Shown here one piece after another: positions 6,153-7,092 of a stretch of DNA of 7,092 bases. Below the pieces are notes generated by a model. That model saw only the letters and a program-made list of their open reading frames with translations. It ran no database searches and was not told the origin of the DNA. Source of the DNA: Thermomonas sp. Its GTDB lineage: Bacteria; Pseudomonadota; Gammaproteobacteria; Xanthomonadales; Xanthomonadaceae. Every line of letters starts with the position of its first letter. Positions within the stretch are counted from its first letter, which is position 1. The stretch spans positions 1-7,092 of the forward strand of contig JANJSW010000191.1 in the NCBI GenBank assembly GCA_024711415.1. The letters are read 5' to 3'. Made by a program: the position numbers and the translations under genes.

Positions 6153-6158
6153 AAGGAG
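6153..6158 (+). promoter_or_regulatory. Strong Shine-Dalgarno of the mini-ORF ahead of hutG
   Basis: AAGGAG lies 6 nt before the ATG at 6165, an ideal spacing, but 38 nt before the hutG ATG at 6197. It therefore directs ribosomes to the 11-codon frame and only indirectly to hutG. Confidence 0.6.
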
Positions 6159-6164
6159 CCTGCC

Positions 6165-6200
6165 ATGCATCCCTTCACCGCCAGCGAGCTGCCGGCATGA
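6165..6200 (+). CDS. 11-residue leader ORF overlapping the hutG start
   Basis: The frame reads MHPFTASELPA and stops at TGA 6198-6200, overlapping the hutG ATG by two bases (ATGA). It carries the only good Shine-Dalgarno of the region, while the hutG ATG itself has just a weak GCGAG 8-10 nt upstream. This suggests that hutG is translated by ribosomes that terminate here and restart. It contains a single His codon, too few for classical attenuation, and no terminator-like hairpin is seen after it. Alternatives are a relic of an older hutG start broken by a frameshift, a sequencing error, or a chance frame. Confidence 0.4.
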   Translation: MHPFTASELPA

Positions 6201-7092
6201 GCGCCATCGAAGGCTGGAGCGGCCGGGTCGACCTGCCGGAAGACGCTTCGACCCGCCGCTGGCACCAGTGGGTGCGCGCGCCGCAGCCGGGCAGTGCGCC
6301 GGGCGTGGCGATGCTGGGCTTCGCCTGCGACGAGGGCGTGCGCCGCAACCACGGCCGCATGGGCGCGGCGGAAGGCCCGGCGGCGCTGCGCAGGATGCTG
6401 TCCAACCTGCCGGTGCTGGACGAGGTGCCGCTGTACGACGCCGGCACCGTGGCCTGCACCGACGGCGATCTGGAAGCCGCGCAGGCGCGCTACGCCGAGG
6501 CGATGGCGGCGCTGCTGGATGCCGGCCATCTGGCGGTGGGGCTGGGCGGGGGCCACGAGATCGCCTTCGCCAGCTACCTGGGTCTGGCGCGGCACCTGCG
6601 CGCGCGCCTGCCGCGGCTGGCCATCGTCAATATCGACGCCCATTTCGATCTGCGTCGACAGGCGCAGGGCAGCTCGGGCACGCCGTTCCTGCAGGCCATC
6701 GACGATGCGCGCGCGTCGGGCCTGCCGCTGGACTACCTGGTCTACGGCATCAGCGCCGCCGCCAACACCCGCGTGCTGTTCGATACCGCCAACGCGCTGG
6801 GCGTGCACCACGTGCGCGACGACGAACTTGGCCTGCTCGACCTGCCCCGGCGATTGGCGGAGCTGGAAGACAAGCTGGCCGACGTGGATGCGGTCTACCT
6901 GACCATCGACATCGACGGCCTGCCGCACGCGATGGCCCCCGGCGTCAGCGCGCCGGCCGCGCGCGGGGTGCCGATGGAGGTGGTGGAGCCGCTGCTCGAC
7001 GCCGTCGCCGCCACCGGCAAGCTGATGCTCATGGACGTGGCGGAACTGTCGCCGCCGCTGGATCGTGACAACGTCACCGCGCGCGTCGCCGC
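6197..7092 (+). CDS. hutG: Formimidoylglutamase, 3' end outside window
   Basis: HutG hydrolyses N-formimidoyl-L-glutamate to L-glutamate and formamide (EC 3.5.3.8), the last step of the shorter histidine-degradation route. It belongs to the arginase/ureohydrolase family with a two-manganese centre. All ligands are visible: H120 (GLGGGHE), D147, H149 and D151 (NIDAHFDLR), D238 and D240 (LTIDIDGLP). SSGTPFLQ, APGVSAPAARG and the late DVAELSPPLDRDNVTAR motif favour formimidoylglutamase over arginase or agmatinase. 298 codons are present without a stop; the family usually has about 310-320, so only the extreme C-terminus is missing. ATG 6197 gives the family-like beginning (WSGRVDLPED...RRWHQW). 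An in-frame ATG at 6137 overlaps the -10 element and has no ribosome-binding site. It is divergent from hutI. Other hut genes may lie beyond the right edge. Confidence 0.93.
   Translation, partial: MSAIEGWSGRVDLPEDASTRRWHQWVRAPQPGSAPGVAMLGFACDEGVRRNHGRMGAAEGPAALRRMLSNLPVLDEVPLYDAGTVACTDGDLEAAQARYAEAMAALLDAGHLAVGLGGGHEIAFASYLGLARHLRARLPRLAIVNIDAHFDLRRQAQGSSGTPFLQAIDDARASGLPLDYLVYGISAAANTRVLFDTANALGVHHVRDDELGLLDLPRRLAELEDKLADVDAVYLTIDIDGLPHAMAPGVSAPAARGVPMEVVEPLLDAVAATGKLMLMDVAELSPPLDRDNVTARVA

Noticed and set aside
6137..6196. In-frame upstream ATG (6137) for hutG
   Set aside because: It overlaps the -10 hexamer, so it would lie upstream of the predicted transcript start, and it has no Shine-Dalgarno.

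Overview
The window is about 7.1 kb of very GC-rich, tightly packed bacterial DNA. Gene content and protein style suggest a gammaproteobacterium of the Lysobacteraceae/Xanthomonadaceae type (Lysobacter, Luteimonas, Thermomonas, Stenotrophomonas or Xanthomonas). This assignment is inferred: there is no rRNA or other taxonomic marker here. No tRNA, rRNA, insertion sequence, CRISPR array or phage gene is seen.

Zinc module (1-3221). The 3' part of a zur gene (Fur-family zinc repressor, + strand, start outside the window) converges on a gene for a ZnuD-like TonB-dependent outer-membrane receptor (- strand), with a strong hairpin between the two stops. The receptor has a histidine/aspartate-rich loop suited to capturing zinc. 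Divergent from the receptor is a small MerC-domain inner-membrane protein. The 88-bp gap between these two starts holds a near-perfect Zur box (TGTTATAACATAACA). Regulator, operator, outer-membrane receptor and a candidate metal-handling membrane protein therefore sit together.

Spacer gene (3222-3602). A 57-residue ribosomal protein of the bTHX family, with a long Lys/Ala-rich tail, has its own extended -10 promoter and Shine-Dalgarno. Two tandem hairpins separate it from the convergent gene that follows.

Histidine-degradation module (3603-7092). hutI (imidazolonepropionase, - strand) is followed 13 nt later by a gene for a secreted M19 zinc dipeptidase, probably in one operon. Divergent from hutI is hutG (formimidoylglutamase, + strand), which runs off the right edge nearly complete. 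HutI and HutG catalyse consecutive steps: imidazolonepropionate to formimidoylglutamate, then to glutamate plus formamide. hutG is preceded by an 11-codon reading frame that carries the strong ribosome-binding site and overlaps the hutG start as ATGA.

No wholly new system is evident. The most useful leads are the Zur-controlled pairing of the receptor with a MerC-domain protein and the coupled mini-ORF in front of hutG.
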